A stretch of DNA of 64,000 nucleotides from Nigrospora sphaerica (lineage: Eukaryota; Ascomycota; Sordariomycetes; Amphisphaeriales; Apiosporaceae): positions 7,440,001 through 7,504,000 of the forward strand of contig JAGVVL010000002.1 in assembly GCA_018287875.1 (NCBI GenBank), read 5' to 3'. The translations under genes and the position numbers were made by a program. The notes below the pieces were generated by a model. The model was not told where the DNA came from. It ran no database searches and saw only the letters and a list, made by a program, of their open reading frames with translations. This document shows, piece after piece, positions 21,458-33,417 of the stretch. Numbering within the stretch: the stretch's first letter is position 1; each line of letters opens with the position of its first letter.

Positions 21458-24400
21458 ATGGCCTACATAGCGCCAATCCACCGGCCTCAGAGCGTTCGCC
21501 ACGCCCTGCGCGCCAATGTGTTCCCCAGCGACGACGAAGAATGCCTTGTCCTTGCGTAAGCTACTACTGACTGCCCTTTGCTGTGGCCTCATGCCCGGCG
21601 TATGCCCATTGGCGTCGCCGGCGGCAGCAGCAGCAGCAGCACTAGCTAACGTGCGTTCCGTAGCAAGACAAACCGCCTCGAATTCTGGAAGTCCGACCAT
21701 GATACCGGCCGGTTGAGCCTCTCGTCCACCAAGGTTATACACGGCACTATCACCATGCTGCACCGGTTGCGTCCCAGGGACACGGAGCTGGACCAGATCT
21801 TTATCGGAACAGACCTCTTCCAATACTTCACCATCGGATGGGATCCCGAGACGCGCGGCCTCGCGACATTCAGCAACGTTTATGACAACTACGAAGTGTA
21901 TATGCGAGCGTCACAGAGTCAGGACCAGTGCATTGTCGACCCAACCGGCCGCTACATGATACTGCTCCTGTGGGAAGGTGTGCTACACATGGCCAAGATG
22001 TCTACCGTCAAGTCCCGGAAGTTGCAGTTGGACTGGCAGGAGCAAATACGAATTCGAGAGTTGTTTATCAAGTCTGCCACCTTTCTCCACGTCGAAACGA
22101 ACCAGCCCAAGGTCGCCTTCCTGTACCAAAGCCGATCGGATAGGCCCGACGCCCAGCTCGTCACATACCGTGTCTACTCGGACGAGAAAAACACGGTCGT
22201 CTCAACATTTGATACCAAAGATCAGATCGACAAAATGGAGATCCAGGACCCCGGGGCCGGCATGCTAATCCCTGTCGGCAAGGGCGAGGAGGAACACAAG
22301 CGCTATATCATCAGAAACGCTGCGCAAGCCCGTGCCCAGCTGGGTGGCCTCATCGTTGTCGGCGAAACCCGTCTCCTCTACTACGATGACGCAGCTAAAA
22401 AGACTGTTGAGGCGGCCCTCGAAGAGGCCTCGATATTCGTCGCCTGGGCCGAGTACAACGCGTCGCATTATTTTGTCGGCGATGACTATGGGACCATGTG
22501 GTTACTGGAGCTAGTTCTGGAAGGCGGCGCCGTTGTGACCGGCATGGCGATGAAGAAGATCGGCACCACTTCCAGAGCCAACAAGTTGGTATACCTGGGG
22601 AATAACTTGCTGTTCGTCGGTTCGCACTACGGCGACTCGCAGGTGTTCAAGTTCGACGCGAATCGTGGTGCTCTCGAGCTCGTCCAGGTTTTGGAGAACA
22701 TTTCCCCCGTTCTGGATTTCACCATCATGGATATGGGGAATCGAGAAGGCGAGGAACAAAAGGCCAACGAATTCTCCTCCGGGCAAGCAAGAATCGTGGC
22801 TGGAAGCGGTGTCCATAAGGATGGCAGTCTCAGAAGCGTACGGAGCGGCGTTGGACTTGAGGACATTGGCCTCCTGGCCGAGATGGAAAACGTGCGGGCA
22901 ATGTTCCCGCTCCAAATCGAATCCTCGACGAAACATGACACTTTGCTGGTTTCGTTTCCGACAGAGACGAGAGTCTTCAGGTTCGACTCTGCGGGGGGGA
23001 TTGAAGAGTTTGACGAATGCAAGGGTATGACTCTGCATGAGCAAACCCTCGCGGCCCAGAATGTCTCGAACGGCCTACTTCTTCAAGTCACACCCAGCGG
23101 GGCCAGCCTTGTCGACAACGAGGGTGGCGTCGTTGTCTCCCGCTGGAACCCGCCGGCTGATCGAGAGATCACCCACGCATCCGTCAACAGCGAACGGGTT
23201 CTCTTATCCGTGAGCGGCACCTGCCTGGTGTCTTTGCAGGTGAGCCAAGGATTAACAGAGATGATACGAAACGATATGGGGGAAAGTGAGCAAGTTGCAT
23301 GCATCCATCTGCCGCCCCAGTATCCCCGGATTGGTGTGATTGGGCTCTGGAAATCGGGAGTGGTGTCTATCGTCGACCTCGACAACCTGCAGCCTTTGCA
23401 CAGCGAGCCGTTGAGGCGGAAAGACGACAATGCCTCGGTACCCCGTGACATCGTTCTCGCCCAGATTCTTCCTGTTGACGCATCAGGGCCCAGCCTGTTT
23501 GTGGCGATGGAAGACGGCTTCGTCATTACTTTCAATGTGTCCCGAACAGACTTTTCTCTGTCGGGACGGAAGAGCATCGTGTTGGGCACCCGACACGCAC
23601 GACTGCAGCTGCTACCGAGGTACGATGGGTTATACAACGTGTTTTCTACGAGCGAACACGCCAGTTTGATCTACGGCTCGCAGGGGCGCATCATCTACTC
23701 GGCCGTTACGGCCGAAGAGGCAAGTTACGTTTGTCCTTTCGACGCGGATGCGTTCCCGGGTGCGGTGGCGGTAGCGACGAACAGCCTGCTAAAACTTTCT
23801 ACTATTGACGACCACCGTCGGACCCATGTCCACACACTCCCCATGGAACAGACGGTGCGGAGGTTGGCGTACTCTCGTAATGAGCGGGCGTTCGGTCTGG
23901 GTTGCGTCAAGAGAGAAGTCGTCAACGGCGAAGAAGTCATTACCAGCTCTTTCAAGCTTGTCGACGAAGTGGTCTTCGACAAAATCGGCAATGATCTGGT
24001 CCTTGACGGCGCGCGGGGACCCGAAATGGTGGAAGCCGTGATGCGGGCAGAGCTCACAGATTCGTACGGAAACAAGGCAGAGCGCTTTATTGTCGGCACC
24101 AGTTATCTTACCGACCCGCAGCTTGGTGCCGAGTCTGGAGGCGACGTTCAGGGCCGTATTCTGGTGGTCGGCATCGACAACGACCGCAATCCCTATCTGG
24201 TCACTGAACGCAACGTCAAGGGTGCATCGCGGTGCTTCGCTGTACTTGGCGACTATATCGTGGCAGCGCTCGCTAAAACCGTCGTTCTCTACCGCTATAG
24301 CGAGACGTCTTCGACGATGGGCCAGCTGGACCGGGTTGCGTCGTATCGTCCAGCCACCTACCCCATAGACCTCGCGGTCGAGGGCAACATCATTGCTGTC

Positions 24401-25088
24401 GCGGATCTCATGAAGTCGATGTCCCTGATCGAATTCACGCCGCCAGCAGACGGCGAGCCGCCCAAGCTAAAGGAGGTTGGCAGACACTACCATGCGGCTT
24501 GGGCGACATCGGTGTGCCACTTTGACGCAAATCTGTGGCTTGAATCGGACGCGCAGGGCAACCTGTTAATCCTGGAGCGAAACGAAAGCGGCGTGACTGA
24601 GGACGATAAGCGACGTATGAGAATTACGAGCGAATTGCGCCTCGGCGAGATGGTCAACAGGGCCAGAAAAGTAACGGTCGATGCGAGTGCGAACGCCATG
24701 GTCACCCCGCAGGCGTTCCTCGGAACGGTAAGGAAACCTCCCCTGGTGGCCTCCCAGTGTTACAAAATACTGACTTGTGAGACAGGTCGAGGGCGGAATC
24801 TACATGGTCGGAACGATAGCCCCAGACCGCCAGGACTTGCTCCTCCGTTTCCAGCACGAGCTGAAACGCATGCTAGACACTCTGGGAGACCTCTCGTTCG
24901 ACGAGTATCGTGGATTTAGAAACGAGCAGAGAGAGAACAAGGATGGTCCGTACAGGTTTGTAGACGGCGAGCTCCTTGAGCGATTCTTGGACCAGGACGA
25001 CAAATTCCAGGAGGAGATCTGCGCCCGCCTGGGAACAAGTGTCGAAGATATGCGGGACCTGGTCGAGGAGCTCAAGATGATGCATTAG
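21458..25088 (+). CDS. DDB1: DDB1-type damaged-DNA-binding / CUL4 adaptor protein, 1154 aa
   Basis: DDB1 is the triple beta-propeller adaptor of CUL4 ubiquitin ligases; in fungi the CUL4-DDB1 complex also directs H3K9 methylation. Three exons: 21458-21555, 21664-24727 and 24786-25088. The first junction restores the family N-terminus: MAYIAPIHRPQSV, then VLA|KTNRLEFW. The last exon gives the conserved end: EGGIYMVGTIAP, DLLLRFQHEL and RFLDQDDKFQEEI. The length matches human DDB1 (1140). Intron 1 (108 nt) contains a CAG-type microrepeat and a GCTAAC branch site. The CPSF-A-like region occupies the C-terminal third (EFTPPADGEPPKLKEVGRHY). DDB1 is preferred over its relatives Rse1 and Cft1 because of the N-terminus and the ELKMMH end. 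Confidence 0.92.
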
Positions 25089-25729
25089 AAATGTGTGGGA
25101 GGCAGGAGATCACCAACCCGACCAAACGAGTGTTTCCAGATGCGTGAATGAAGGGGCTCGGGCAGTTCGGCTATACACAGAGTCGATGATGGCATCCACT
25201 GTGCATGCATACAAAGTACATTCGCCCCACTCGGAACCAACCAGCACATCCATGGGATCCATCGCCAATAGTCGAAGCGTATGTTCCGTTGGACGGAATA
25301 GCATTAGCACTGGCTGCCACTCGATGTTGAGGCAAGTCTCTGAACACTTATGTTTTTTTGAGCGGGTTCCTCAGCGATGTCCCCGTGAGATGTACTCCAG
25401 GCCCATGCGTTCTATGCCTGGTAAGAAAGCAATTGCGCCCGGGACAGAAAAATACCTTGTTTTCCTTTTTTTTTGTTTTTTCTCTCGTAGACAGGCCTCG
25501 GGGCGCTGAACCTATCGTACGAGGGGAATAGGTCGGTGACCAGCTGGCTGCGCTAGAACGAGCCAGCTGCCAGTCCCACATAATGCAAGCTCCGGTGGCC
25601 AATGACAGACAAAACATTTGAGCAGCCGTGTCGTAAGTAAATTCCTACTTGGTCGAGAAAAGACGCAGCTCTCACCTCCAGCTCTCGACCTCCGACGACC
25701 CATTGAACCTCGCATCCCCCCATCCCGCC
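25089..25729. other. Intergenic region, promoter of the Rieske gene
   Basis: The 3' flank of DDB1 and the Rieske promoter. A T-rich run lies at 25460-25490. No gene is seen. Confidence 0.55.
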
Positions 25730-26784
25730 ATGGCGCCATTGACGATTGCATCGCGCGCTCTGGCGCGAACGGCCTGCAAGACGGCCGCTTTCCAGCCCGT
25801 CCGCGCCCTCTCGACCACGCCCGCCCTCCGTGACGGCGATGCCACGACCGGCACCTACAACCCGAGCGCCTACAACAGCCCCTTCAAGGGCGAGGCCCGC
25901 GGCACCAAGATCCCCAACTGGGGCAGCTACATGTCCAAGGGCTCGACCAGCACCAACAACCTGATGTCGTACTTCATGGTCGGCACCATGGGTGCCATCA
26001 CCGCCGCCGGAGCCAAGTCGACGGTGCAGGGTGAGTGCCGCTGTTCCCGTTATTGTTGAGCCGAGAGCACCCCGAGACGTCATCGCCACCCGCCCGTGGC
26101 CCCCCCGGCCCCTCGTCTCCGGCCGGGGACGTCCCCTCCCTGGGGTTTGAAGAGAAGCGAGCCGTCCAGGTGTGCTGACAATGGGCCCGCCACGCAGAGT
26201 TCCTGAAGAACATGTCGGCTTCCGCCGATGTCCTGGCCATGGCCAAGGTCGAGGTCGACCTCAACGCCATTCCCGAGGGCAAGAACGTCATCATCAAATG
26301 GCGTGGCAAGCCCGTCTTCATCCGCCACCGAACCCAGGAGGAGATCGACGAGGCCAACAAGGTCAACGTCGCTTCCCTGCGCGACCCCCAGACCGATGAC
26401 GACCGTGTTCAGAAGCCCGAGTGGCTGGTTATGCTTGGTACGTTTCTCATGGTGGCTCGGCTAGCAGACCCAGCGCTTGGCCGTCGTGGGCCTCCACGGC
26501 CCATGGCCGGCAGAGTACGGCGCGGCGGGACCGCGCCCTACGTGCGAGCCGCGCATCGCCAGCGCGCTATGAAGAAGACAGGCTGACGTTGGGCAATCAC
26601 AGGCGTCTGCACACACTTGGGTTGTGTGCCGATTGGCGAGGCTGGTGACTACGGTGGCTGGTTCTGCCCCTGCCACGGTTCGCACTACGACATCTCGGGC
26701 CGCATAAGAAAGGGACCTGCTCCCCTCAACCTCGAGATTCCGACCTACGAGTTCCCCGAGGACGAGAAGCTGGTTATCGGTTAA
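25730..26784 (+). CDS. RIP1: Rieske iron-sulfur subunit of cytochrome bc1 complex, 240 aa
   Basis: This is the electron-transferring 2Fe-2S subunit of mitochondrial complex III. Exons are 25730-26030, 26198-26437 and 26603-26784, both introns in phase 1, totalling 241 codons. Residues 1-30 form an Arg/Ala-rich matrix presequence ([20 protein letters not shown]). The membrane helix and flexible hinge lie at about 78-115 ([18 protein letters not shown], then [12 protein letters not shown]). The cluster-binding boxes are CTHLGC (183-188) and CPCHGSHY (202-209). By homology C183, H185, C202 and H205 hold the cluster, and C188 and C204 form the disulfide. The second intron interrupts just before the first box. 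Strongly conserved, with no defects visible. Confidence 0.97.
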
Positions 26785-29695
26785 GCACGGAGCGTGTGTA
26801 TGAATACTAGACCGGAGGGGGAATGCATAGTTTCTCTCGGCCCAGGCTCACCCGCATAGACGCCGTGTGAGGCGGGGGACCCCACGATACGCCTTTGACC
26901 TTCGAATTCCTTAGACGTCCCTAGCCGCCGCTAATCTGTACAAAATCAACCACGTTCAGTAGGAAGACAATGCGAGCAGATGCTGCGGTGCTACTACACA
27001 ACTGTGTTTTCGTCGAGGCGGGAGCTCTCTGTAAAGACTGGTGTTGTTGGCTTGAGTCAATGCACCCACTCGATGAGCCTGTTGAGTGGCCCGGGCCAGC
27101 GTGCAACAGCCTTCGCCAAGGAGAGAAAGATGGAACCCGGAGCCCGAGCGACCGCTCCCGAAAACGCGGCAGAAGAAATAACCATGCTGGCCCCAAATAA
27201 CCATAAACGCCAACTTTACCATCAATTAGAAACCCGTCCGACTCGGCCGAACGAGGCTCTCTTTCGGCGCTTTTTCCCTCGGAAATAGGTGCTCAGCGGC
27301 AAAGACAACTGACATCTGGCAAGCAGTATAACTGGGCTCGAGCCCTCGGCTCGTCCTGAGGCTGGATTCGCATCATCGTCATCGAGAATACGTCGAAAAG
27401 GCCGACCGGGCTGCTCTCGGGGAAAGCTGGCTTTATTCGGCAGCACAGTCCTATGCAATCCGTTCACTTAAAAGTAGAGAGCATGGGGGTCCTTTTAACT
27501 GCACAGGGCCATGAAGGACTTGAGCCGCCGGGCTTAGAGGGGTTCCTCAAATTTGTTAGTGATGCCCCCCCCCCGAATGATCCACAGCCGAGGCAACGAT
27601 GTTGCCTGGAATCCTGCGACTCAGAATAGGCGCCGGCCCTGTAAGGAGGAAACCGTGACCTGTGGGCAGAATTGGAAGCATGAACTGTGTGGCGCTACGC
27701 CAGTCTCATGATGGACGTCCGGAGCATTGAACATGGTCCGTTTAAAGGGGTGAATCAGAGAGCGGAGACTCTTTACTATAGAGCACTTGCCCTGTGGGTG
27801 CTGTGACACCGGGGGCTGGAGTTCGGTCGACGGCTTTCCCCGCGCGTATTCGACCTTCTTCTGAGTACTGGGATGGATACTTGCGTGAGCAAATCTGTTG
27901 CCCCTGTGCCGTAGTGGCACTGATAAACATCTCTGCAGAGGTACCACGCCCTCGGCACAACCCAACGCGCGCTCTGGTCTCCGAGGCAAGATGTTGCTAC
28001 GCAGTGGAAACATGCCAAGGCGATGGGGGCGAGGCGGGGAAGGGCAGAGACTGGGAAAAAAGCAGCAGATCCTACCGCCGGCGGGGGGAATGCCTCGATC
28101 GGCCAGACGAGATGAACCCATCTCGTCTCCTGGACAGAGAACACGCGCGGTGTTCCGAAAGGGCGGGTAAGTACCTAGCACCTAATAAGGTAACTAGGTA
28201 CCCGCAGCCTGCCTCCACACGAGGTGTCATCCATTGTCGGATTTCATCAGCTCGCCGAGGTTGGCAGGGCGCCCCGTCGTCCGAAAAGAACCCGGTAAAC
28301 AGGACTATGCGTGTCGTGGGTGAGGAAACAACAGCGTAACATCGCGGCCAGGCGACGAGAAGGGAGGGGGGGGAGGCGAGATGAGGGAGGGAAAATGAAA
28401 ACGGTATCTGTCAGATAATATCTCCGAGAACCCTGCGCTTGGCAGGCGCGGCCAGCGCAGGGGCCACCGCCTATTGTATTGAACCAATGGCAGGCGCCGC
28501 TAGTCCGTCCCGTCTCGGTGCGGCTCGAGCACTTGAGACGCCAGGAGTGCGATTTCCCGTCTCGTCTTCCCTGTTTAGCCACAGATCAGATCAGCTAGCT
28601 TGCCATGACCCTTTTCACGGCCCAGCCTTCGTTCCCACGGATTGTAGCCGCCCTGTTCCTGACCTTTTCCACGCCTGGAGGCTGGATCATCTGCGCTCAC
28701 GGCCTTGTCCCTGCTTGTCCCTGCTTGTCCCTGTTCGCCGTCGTGTGTGCCTGCACGTCATGTCCTGCCTTGGGCGCTCGGAACGACGCGAGTTGACAGC
28801 CCGTTGCTACTGATTGGCATGCCCGATCGATCCCAGTGAAACTGCACAAGATCGGAGCACATTCCGTACCTGGACGCAGCTCATCATGTCAAACTCAAAT
28901 CATGCCGAAAACCGCGGGTACAGAGCCTCAGTCGACGACATACTTGACTGCCTGCTATCACCACGCACGCCCACAAACGGCACGATCATACCGGGCCTTA
29001 CTACGGTGGTATGGGACGCGATGGACCGGGTTAAAGAGGTATGAAGTGGTAAACCGCATTGGCCTGGACGCCCCATCCGGCAAACACATGGCGGATCTGT
29101 AAGACACCCTGGGCTTTGTCATTTCGCCCGTGAGAGCACCCTCCCCGGAAACGGTTCAGCCGAGAGACGGGCCCTTCTCCGGGACCCTCCCAGCTCCAAA
29201 GCCTGCAGTGGATATCCACCCGCACGATGGACCTCCAGGCCCTTCTGCGGCTCCGTTGGCCGTTTGCCTGCGCGGCCCTTGCTATCGTCTTGGACGACCG
29301 CCCCCTGCTCATGCCGCCCTTGGGATGAGACACCATACTGAATCACCATGGGGTACCCCCTTCCCTGGGGTTTCGTCACCGCCCGGCGGGACAGGCGAGG
29401 GACCAGTTTGTCAGTCGTCTCCCGTCAGGGCGTCTCGTGGCGTTTGCCCGTGTATATAGAGGTATCGCCGGCCACCGGGTATAGTGGTCCTTCTCTTCTC
29501 TCCTCATCCAGCAACCGGTGCCTTTCTTTCCAACCCTTCATTCTTTTCGTCTTAGTTCTGGGAACTATTTTCAATTGCATTCTCTACATTCTTTATCCGT
29601 TCCGTTCTTTCCATATCCAGGCCGTGCCTTGATTTTGAAAGACCTACTATCACGAACCCAGAGCATCGCCTCCTTCTTTTGCCAATACCGACATC
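26785..29695. other. 2.9-kb intergenic region
   Basis: No gene is supported. Reading frames here (for example 27621-28181 minus) have the composition of chance frames. AGGTA/TACCT motifs cluster at 28165-28205. The last 250 bp look like the promoter and pyrimidine-rich leader of the secreted-protein gene. Confidence 0.5.
29453..29460 (+). promoter_or_regulatory. TATA-like box upstream of the secreted-protein gene
   Basis: TATATAGA lies about 240 bp before the ATG and is followed by a CT-rich stretch (29490-29515) and a long T/C-rich leader, the usual layout of strongly expressed fungal genes. Confidence 0.4.
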
Positions 29696-30841
29696 ATGAA
29701 GTTCCAGACCTGCACCGCCTTGATGGTTCTGCTCGGCGTGGCCTCGGCCCGCCCGGACGCCTCGCGCGGCTTTGCTCCTCGGAGCAGAGTCATGCGCCGC
29801 GAGGTGCCGCAGGAGCACTCGCACGAGAACATCCTCACTGTCGTGAACGAGTTCCTCAAGAAGGACAACCCCGACAAGATCGGAGACGCCGTCTTCGGCC
29901 TCCTGGGCAACAAGGCTGCCGCCGAGGGCGCCGGCAATGTCAAGAACCTGGACTGCCTGCACCAACGCACCGCTGACCAGGCCTTCACCAACGCCAAGGC
30001 TGAGAACGACATCAACGGCATGGCGTCGGCTCTGATTTGGCGCGCCGTTGAGCGCAACACCGGCAAGGTCGGCCTCAAGTCGGTTCTCTGCACTGAGAAG
30101 GCCAAGAACCCCGAGATCGCCGCGCTGCAGCAGCACCAGGACCCGGCCTCTGAGGGCGCCGCCGCTCTCAACAAGAAGATCGCCCTCGATCTTGCCGTGC
30201 AGCTGAACTCGATCGGCGCTGACCCCAAGCTCGCCATCCAGTCTGGAACCTTCGCGCCCGGCGACGTCAACGACTCCACCGGCGCTGGCAACAGCTGTGA
30301 TGACATCGACCCCAAGGGCTGCATCAACACCAAGAACCTCCTCGTCCCCGACGTAACCGAGGCTGAGATCGCCGCCGCCGTCGCCGGCGGCGGCTCAGGT
30401 GCCGGTGCTGGCAACGCCACGACCCCGGCCACTGGCAACAACTCGACGGATAACGCCTCCTGCGACTCCAACTCGGGCAACGCCAACTCGGGCAACGCCA
30501 ACTCGGGCAACGCCAACTCGGGCAACGCCAACTCGGGCAACGCCAACTCGGGCAACGCCGGCGCCTTCGACACGGGTAGCTGCGGAAGCGCAGCCATCAA
30601 GTTCGCTGTGGGCCTGGACGGACGCAAGGAGGCCTCTTTTGCTCCCGTCAACAACGCCGACTTCAACCACGGATCCGCGCAGAAGCCGGCCATCATCACG
30701 TCCTTCGTCTGCCAGCAGCTAGGCTCCAAGTGCAAGGCTTCGCAGGCCTCGGTCGACCAGTGCAACGCGGGAGCCAAGGCTGCTGACGCCCTCAGCGGCC
30801 AGGCGGCGGCGGACGCCTTCAACAAGGCCGTTGGCGCGTAA
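29696..30841 (+). CDS. Secreted cell-wall/effector-like protein (CELP0028-like), 381 aa
   Basis: Residues 1-18 are a signal peptide (MKFQTCTALMVLLGVASA) followed by RPDASR. The N-terminal domain (about 40-230) has the patterns DAVFGLLGN, NLDCLHQRTADQAF, ALIWRAVERNTGKVGL and LQQHQDPASEG. It resembles fungal proteins annotated as CELP0028 effector-like; I recall the family but cannot search. A Gly/Asn/Ser linker follows with sequons NATT, NNST and NAS and six perfect NSGNA repeats. A C-terminal domain (GSCGSAAIKFAVGLDGRKE, then VCQQLGSKCKASQASVDQC) with paired cysteines ends the protein. No intron or membrane anchor is seen. It is likely secreted or bound to the wall. Whether it acts on a host is unknown; saprotrophic fungi also carry this family. 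Confidence 0.8.
   Translation: MKFQTCTALMVLLGVASARPDASRGFAPRSRVMRREVPQEHSHENILTVVNEFLKKDNPDKIGDAVFGLLGNKAAAEGAGNVKNLDCLHQRTADQAFTNAKAENDINGMASALIWRAVERNTGKVGLKSVLCTEKAKNPEIAALQQHQDPASEGAAALNKKIALDLAVQLNSIGADPKLAIQSGTFAPGDVNDSTGAGNSCDDIDPKGCINTKNLLVPDVTEAEIAAAVAGGGSGAGAGNATTPATGNNSTDNASCDSNSGNANSGNANSGNANSGNANSGNANSGNAGAFDTGSCGSAAIKFAVGLDGRKEASFAPVNNADFNHGSAQKPAIITSFVCQQLGSKCKASQASVDQCNAGAKAADALSGQAAADAFNKAVGA
30470..30559 (+). repeat. Six perfect 15-bp tandem repeats coding for NSGNA
   Basis: AACTCGGGCAACGCC occurs six times without a mismatch. It forms the linker between the two domains of the secreted protein. Such identity even at silent positions means recent expansion. Confidence 0.97.
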
Positions 30842-31591
30842 GGGGCCCTGTATTGCACTTGCCTGTCTCCTGGCCGGGGGCATGGCCGGCGTGGGGGACG
30901 AAAAAGAATAAAACGGTACACACGGAATTAGAGGGTGTTCGTGATGTAGGCGTCTTCCCCTTCTATATACTAATGGATTGTTTTGGCACCATGAACCCCT
31001 GTTGGTCATGCGTATAAGTGATGTCTGCTACAGTAAAAGCCAATGGGTGGGTTGGGGAATCTGCCTTAGGCAGGTACAACCTGGCCACAACAATGTTTGG
31101 TGGGTTGCACAACTTGACTTACGAGACCGTCTCCTTGATGAGCCTCGATTTTCCATTCTGGTTCGATCATGCAGAAGCCCCAGGCGAAAGCAACAAAACA
31201 GACACCGAAATGAGTCCGCATCATCCTCCTCATCAAAGCCTTGTGATGAAACGGTGCTCGATAGCTGCGCGAACTACTGTACCCCACAGACGATAGTACA
31301 GAGGAGGCGAAGGTGAGAAGCCTTAAAATTTGTCGGCACGCATATTTCCCGCAAGAATGAAGTCTTGTTATTGCAGCTGGTGTCTACATACGATAATGGG
31401 CCAGGTATCTTCATCTATCAGCGAAGAGGTGGCCTACCCGCCACCAGCCGCAAGGGAAAATTTTCAAAAAGCCGCTTTCCCTTGTTGATATCACGCTTCG
31501 CCATGCCGAGCCAGCCGATCCGTACCGTTCCCTTCCCGACTCCGCTTGCGTATCTCGTAGCGGAATCCCGCCAGGGGCCAAGAGCCGTTGT
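30842..31591. other. Intergenic region between convergent genes
   Basis: 3' flanks of the secreted-protein and prolyl-tRNA synthetase genes; no gene is seen. Confidence 0.55.
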
Positions 31592-33417
31592 TTAGTAGCT
31601 GCGGCCGAACATGGTGTACGTCTTGGCCATGGCCTGACACTCAGGGTTCAAGCACTTGGTGCCTTCAGCCAGCTTCTCGGCCGGCTGCTCGAAGGGAATG
31701 CACAAGCTCTTCATGCCCATGGAGGGCGCCTGGGGCACCGAGGGGTCGACATTCTCCTCGTGCTTGGCAGTCGTGAGCTCCTTGATCTTGTCCTCGCACT
31801 TGGGCTCGAGGCAGAAAGGAATCAGGACGACGTTCTTGGCGTCCAGAGCCGGGATGACCTTCTCCCACTCCTTGATCACGATGCGGTGCTCGTCGAACGA
31901 TTGCTTGGCCTTGGTGTACAGGTCCTTCTGGATCGACTCGAGGAGCTCCGGCACCTTCGTGCTGATTTCGGAGATGGGAATGGTGCCCTTCTCGCCAGTG
32001 TCGCGGCGCGCGTAGCTCACAACCTCTTGGGCGGCATCCTTGGGTCCAAACTCAATGCGCAGGGGAACACCCTTGAGCTCCCAATCGTTGAACTTCCAGG
32101 GGGGGGTGTAGCCCTCGCGCAAATCGTCGACGGCGCGGACGCCAGCCTTCACGAGGGTCTCCTTGATCTCCTGAAGCTGAACGCCGTGCTTGGCCTTGAC
32201 CTCCTCGCTCGTGCTCTTGGTGATGCCCAGCGGAATGATGACGGCCTGGATCTTGGCAATTCGGGGGGGCAGGACCAGTCCCTTGTCGTCACCGTGAATC
32301 ATGACCATGACTCCGATGACACGCGTTGACAGACCCCACGAGTTCTGCCAGACATGGATGTGCTTGCCCTTCTCCGCCGGGTCTTCGACGGTAATGTCAA
32401 ACATCTTGCTGAAGTTCTGGCCCAAGCAGTGGGACGTGGCACCCTGAATGCCTCGTCCGTTGGAGGGAATGTAACCCTCGACCGTGGTGGTGTAATATCC
32501 ACCGGCAAACTTCTCGTTCTCCGTCTTGGTGCCTCGCACGACGGGAACGGCCAGAATCTCTTCGTAGATACGGGCGTACAGCTCGAGAATCTGCAGGACT
32601 TCCTCTCCAGCCAGCTTCTCCGTCAGGTGGGCCGTGTGGCCTTCCTGCCACAAGAACTCCCTGGCTCTCAAAAAGGGCGTGGTCTGCTTGGCCTCCCACC
32701 GGACGACCGAGTTCCACTGGTTCAGGCGGAGGGGCAGGTCGCGGTGCGAGCGAATCCACTTGGAATAGTAAGGGTACATGACAGCCTCGGACGTCGGGCG
32801 GACGGCGACGGGAACTTCGAGGTCCTTGTCACCGCTGCATATCATTGTCAGTCTCACCAAGAACAATGCCTGTGTAGTTGCAGCCGTCACTCACGCCTTG
32901 GTAACCCAGGCCAATTCGGGGGCAAAACCCTCGACGTGGTCCTTCTCCTTCTCAAGCGATTTCGAGGACAGGAACTGCACAAGTGGTTAGTCCAACGAGG
33001 GCTGAGAAGCATGCGCCATTGTCCAAGACTTGCCATGGGGAAATTGGTCTCGTCAACACCGAGCGCCTCGATTTCGGCGGTGAACCACTTGCGAATGACA
33101 TTCCAGATGTACATGGTAGCGGGGCGCATGACGAAGAAGCCCGAGATCTCGGTGTAGTACTCGATCAGCTCGGCCTTCAACACGACCTCCTGGTACCATT
33201 GCGAGAAGTTGTCGGCCTTGGAGACGGTGATGCCAATGATGTCGTCGGCCTTCTTACCGCCCACAACGGGCAGCGCGGCCTGCTTGGCGGCCTTTGCGGC
33301 CTTCTCCGCCGCCTTCTTGGCTTCCTTCTCGGCCTTCTTCAGCGCGCTCTTGGACGGCTCGGCAGGGGTATCGGTGCTGGCCGCGGGGGCGGTGGGCTTA
33401 TCAGCGTTGTCGGCCAT
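31592..33417 (-). CDS. Cytosolic prolyl-tRNA synthetase, 568 aa, with a GC-AG intron
   Basis: Class II aminoacyl-tRNA synthetase charging tRNA-Pro in the cytosol. Three exons: 33417-33034, 32974-32895 and 32834-31592, totalling exactly 569 codons. A Lys/Ala-rich N-terminal extension (about 1-50) precedes the catalytic core: [27 protein letters not shown] (motif 1-2 region), [14 protein letters not shown] (motif 2) and [19 protein letters not shown] (motif 3). The end carries the zinc-binding-like C-terminal domain of the archaeal/eukaryal type and the typical terminal tyrosine ([12 protein letters not shown]). Intron 1 (59 nt) starts ATG|GCAAGT and ends TTGTGCAG, so it is a GC-AG intron. It restores [21 protein letters not shown], the expected family sequence. 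Intron 2 uses GTGAGT. The gene is divergent from CCT1. Confidence 0.93.
32975..33033 (-). other. GC-AG intron in the prolyl-tRNA synthetase gene
   Basis: The donor is GCAAGT, otherwise a perfect match to the GTAAGT consensus, preceded by ATG; the acceptor is TTGTGCAG. No GT nearby keeps the conserved residues on both sides in frame. GC-AG introns are a known minority class spliced by the major spliceosome. Confidence 0.85.

Noticed and set aside
27621..28181. 186-codon minus-strand frame in a large gap
   Set aside because: Composition is irregular, with no domain, no signal peptide and no splice partner.
30470..30559. CRISPR-like array
   Set aside because: The repeats are contiguous 15-bp coding repeats without spacers, in a eukaryotic gene.
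29650..30921. 423-codon minus-strand frame with ALPELALPEL repeats
   Set aside because: The repeats are only the antisense reading of the NSGNA repeats of the secreted protein.
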